Positions 62,559 to 64,000 of a DNA stretch of 64,000 nt are shown here, piece after piece. The DNA lies in assembly GCA_012840465.1 (NCBI GenBank), contig DULJ01000067.1, positions 1 through 64,000 of the forward strand, given 5' to 3'. The DNA comes from Caryophanales bacterium. Lineage in GTDB: Bacteria; Bacillota; Bacilli; Bacillales; Bacillaceae_J. Numbering within the stretch: position 1 is the first letter of the stretch; each line of letters begins with the position of its first letter. The translations under genes and the position numbers were made by a program. The notes under the pieces were generated by a model. The model ran no database searches, was not told the origin of the DNA, and saw nothing but the letters and a program-made list of their open reading frames with translations.

Positions 62559-63434
62559 ATGAAAAATAGTTTAGTACATATGAACAAATTATTTCTGCTA
62601 GTCATTATGGCTGCAACTTTGGTAGTTTTTTCTGGCTGCTCTAGTAATCAAGGAAAGCCAGCTACTGAAGAAAATATTAATGTGAAAAAAGACTTCGTAT
62701 TAGCTACCACAACAAGTACACAGGATAGCGGATTATTAGATGTATTAGTGCCGATTTTCGAAGAGCAAACCGGATATATGGTTAAAACCATTGCTGTTGG
62801 TACAGGGAAAGCATTAGAAATGGGCCAAAACGGTGAGGCAGATGTATTATTAGTGCATGCCCCTGAATCTGAACAGCCTTTAGTAGACAGCGGGGTTGTA
62901 ACAAATTATCAATTGGTAATGCATAATGATTTTATTGTTGCTGGACCTAAAGAAGACCCAGCGGGGATTAAAGGACTTACAGCTACTGTCGAAGCCTTTA
63001 AGAAAATAGCAGCGGATAATGCGCTATTTGTTTCCCGAGGAGATGATTCTGGTACACATAAAAAAGAATTAGGTCTTTGGAAAAATGCTGGGATAGAGCC
63101 AAGTGGTAAATGGTATCAAGAAACAGGTCAAGGCATGGGTGCAACATTAAAGGTTGCGTCAGAAAAAGACGGATATTCATTAACAGACCGTGCCACATAC
63201 TTGGCATTAAAGCATGAACTAAACCTTGATATTATACTTGAAGGTGAAGAAAGTCTATTAAATATTTATCATGTAATGCAAGTTAACCCAGAGAAATTTG
63301 AAAATATTAATGGTGCTGCAGCCAAAGCATTTGTTGATTTTATGGTTGCACCCGAAACACAAAAAGTGATTGAAGAATTTGGTGTTGAAGAATTTGGTGA
63401 ACCATTATTCTTCCCAGATGCAAATACAAAATAA
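62559..63434 (+). CDS. tupA: Tungstate ABC transporter substrate-binding lipoprotein TupA
   Basis: The 291-residue lipoprotein has a lipobox FSGC near residue 26 and the TupA/WtpA-type oxyanion site TTTSTQDSGLLD at the start of the mature part. GEADVLLVHAPESE, SRGDDSGTHKKE and TDRATYLAL follow. It binds tungstate, with the permease gene directly downstream. ATG 62559 follows GGGGGA; an in-frame ATG seven codons on is possible. Confidence 0.9.
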   Translation: MKNSLVHMNKLFLLVIMAATLVVFSGCSSNQGKPATEENINVKKDFVLATTTSTQDSGLLDVLVPIFEEQTGYMVKTIAVGTGKALEMGQNGEADVLLVHAPESEQPLVDSGVVTNYQLVMHNDFIVAGPKEDPAGIKGLTATVEAFKKIAADNALFVSRGDDSGTHKKELGLWKNAGIEPSGKWYQETGQGMGATLKVASEKDGYSLTDRATYLALKHELNLDIILEGEESLLNIYHVMQVNPEKFENINGAAAKAFVDFMVAPETQKVIEEFGVEEFGEPLFFPDANTK

Positions 63435-63447
63435 AAGGTGACTATTT

Positions 63448-64000
63448 ATGGAAATGATTGTGAGCGGTTTATTAGAAGCGATTAGAATGCTCATAACTTT
63501 CGATCCCGAAATATATGAAATTACGTGGCTGACTCTGAAAGTATCAGGGTCAGCTACATTTATAAGTCTGATTATTGGTATTCCTCTCGGTGTAATTCTA
63601 GCATGGGTTCATTTTCCAAGCAGAAGATTAATTATTAGCGTTGTCAACACGATGATGGGCTTTCCACCAGTAGTCGTCGGGTTATGGGTTTATTTATTCT
63701 TATCCCGAAATGGCCCATTGGGTCAGCTGAATTTAATTTTTACTCCTACGGCCATTGTTATCGCTCAAGCTGTTATCGCTTCGCCAATCGTAATGGGGTT
63801 AACATGCGCAGCGGTCATGCAAGTGGATGAAAAGATGAGAATGCAAATCAAAGCTTTAGGTGCCACAAAACTGCAAATGTTGTTTCTAGTTTTGCGGGAG
63901 GCTCGCTTTTCTTTACTTGCAGCGGTTATTGCAGGTTTTGGTGCGGTTGTATCAGAGGTCGGTGCCTCACAGATGGTCGGTGGAAATATAAAAGGATATT
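63448..64000 (+). CDS. tupB: Tungstate ABC transporter permease TupB (cut by window end)
   Basis: The frame starts at ATG 63448 after AAAAGGTG, 13 bases from tupA, and remains open to the last base. The 184 visible residues contain about four transmembrane helices (SATFISLIIGIPLGVILAW, VVVGLWVYLFL...). The permease coupling loop reads MRMQIKALGATKLQMLFLVL. The ATPase gene tupC is expected beyond the window. Confidence 0.85.
   Translation, partial: MEMIVSGLLEAIRMLITFDPEIYEITWLTLKVSGSATFISLIIGIPLGVILAWVHFPSRRLIISVVNTMMGFPPVVVGLWVYLFLSRNGPLGQLNLIFTPTAIVIAQAVIASPIVMGLTCAAVMQVDEKMRMQIKALGATKLQMLFLVLREARFSLLAAVIAGFGAVVSEVGASQMVGGNIKGY

Noticed and set aside
1..64000. tRNA, rRNA, prophage or integrase attachment site
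   Set aside because: No tRNA-like cloverleaf, rRNA segment, phage structural gene or integrase was seen. The only mobile element recognised is the IS1182-type insertion.

Overview
The window is chromosomal DNA from an endospore-forming, low-GC Bacillaceae (Bacillus-type) bacterium. The evidence is the spore genes (an alpha/beta-type SASP, gamma-type-like SASPs, YjcZ-type glycine-rich peptides, a SleB-type hydrolase, a Spo0E-type phosphatase, a KinA-like kinase beside patA), Bacillus-type riboswitches and T-box, strong AGGAGG ribosome binding sites with many TTG/GTG starts, and the yhaO-yhaN pair. The genus cannot be resolved from the sequence alone. No rRNA, tRNA, CRISPR array or prophage was seen.

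Layout. 0-5 kb: a structured intergenic repeat, then yhaO-yhaN (SbcCD-like nuclease/ATPase). 5-10.5 kb: a Cache chemoreceptor, an XRE regulator, a TPP-riboswitch thiD-thiE operon and a YitT-type membrane protein. 10.5-13 kb: an uncharacterised attenuator-like leader in front of a 33-residue membrane peptide, then an intact IS1182-family element inserted in a small palindrome. 13-20.5 kb: a minus-strand GMC-dehydrogenase operon; endonuclease V; and a run of pyruvate-oxidase-like, SDR and enolase-superfamily genes that resembles general-stress genes. 20.7-29 kb: spore small proteins, a secreted transglutaminase-like protein, and a second TPP riboswitch driving thiZXY (pyrimidine-precursor ABC importer). 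28-39 kb: a B12-binding radical SAM protein, a second chemoreceptor, lipoproteins and several very small genes. 39.9-45 kb: a PAS histidine kinase with a sigma-H-like promoter, patA and a Ktr/Trk potassium transporter. 45.2-49.3 kb: a complete fixABCX operon preceded by a 640-bp region with a Rex/Fnr-type operator, a cre and a large dyad, and followed by a 53-bp tandem repeat array. 49.7-52.7 kb: an accessory patch of lipoproteins and gene debris ending in a Spo0E-type gene under a cyclic-di-GMP-I riboswitch. 52.8-57 kb: T-box-controlled proBA, a GNAT and a ZIP transporter. 57-64 kb: a secreted HExxH protease of the anthrax-lethal-factor/PPEP type, a third chemoreceptor, a stand-alone trpB, cheV and tupAB (tungstate uptake, cut by the window end).

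Themes. Thiamine supply is handled by two TPP-controlled units (salvage/synthesis and uptake). Chemotaxis is represented by three receptors plus cheV. Sporulation entry is represented by a kinase and a phosphatase, the latter apparently controlled by cyclic-di-GMP. That riboswitch-Spo0E arrangement, the leader/33-residue peptide unit, the 53-bp array and the control region of fixABCX are the most interesting items. Most function calls rest on recognised motifs read by eye; no database search was run.
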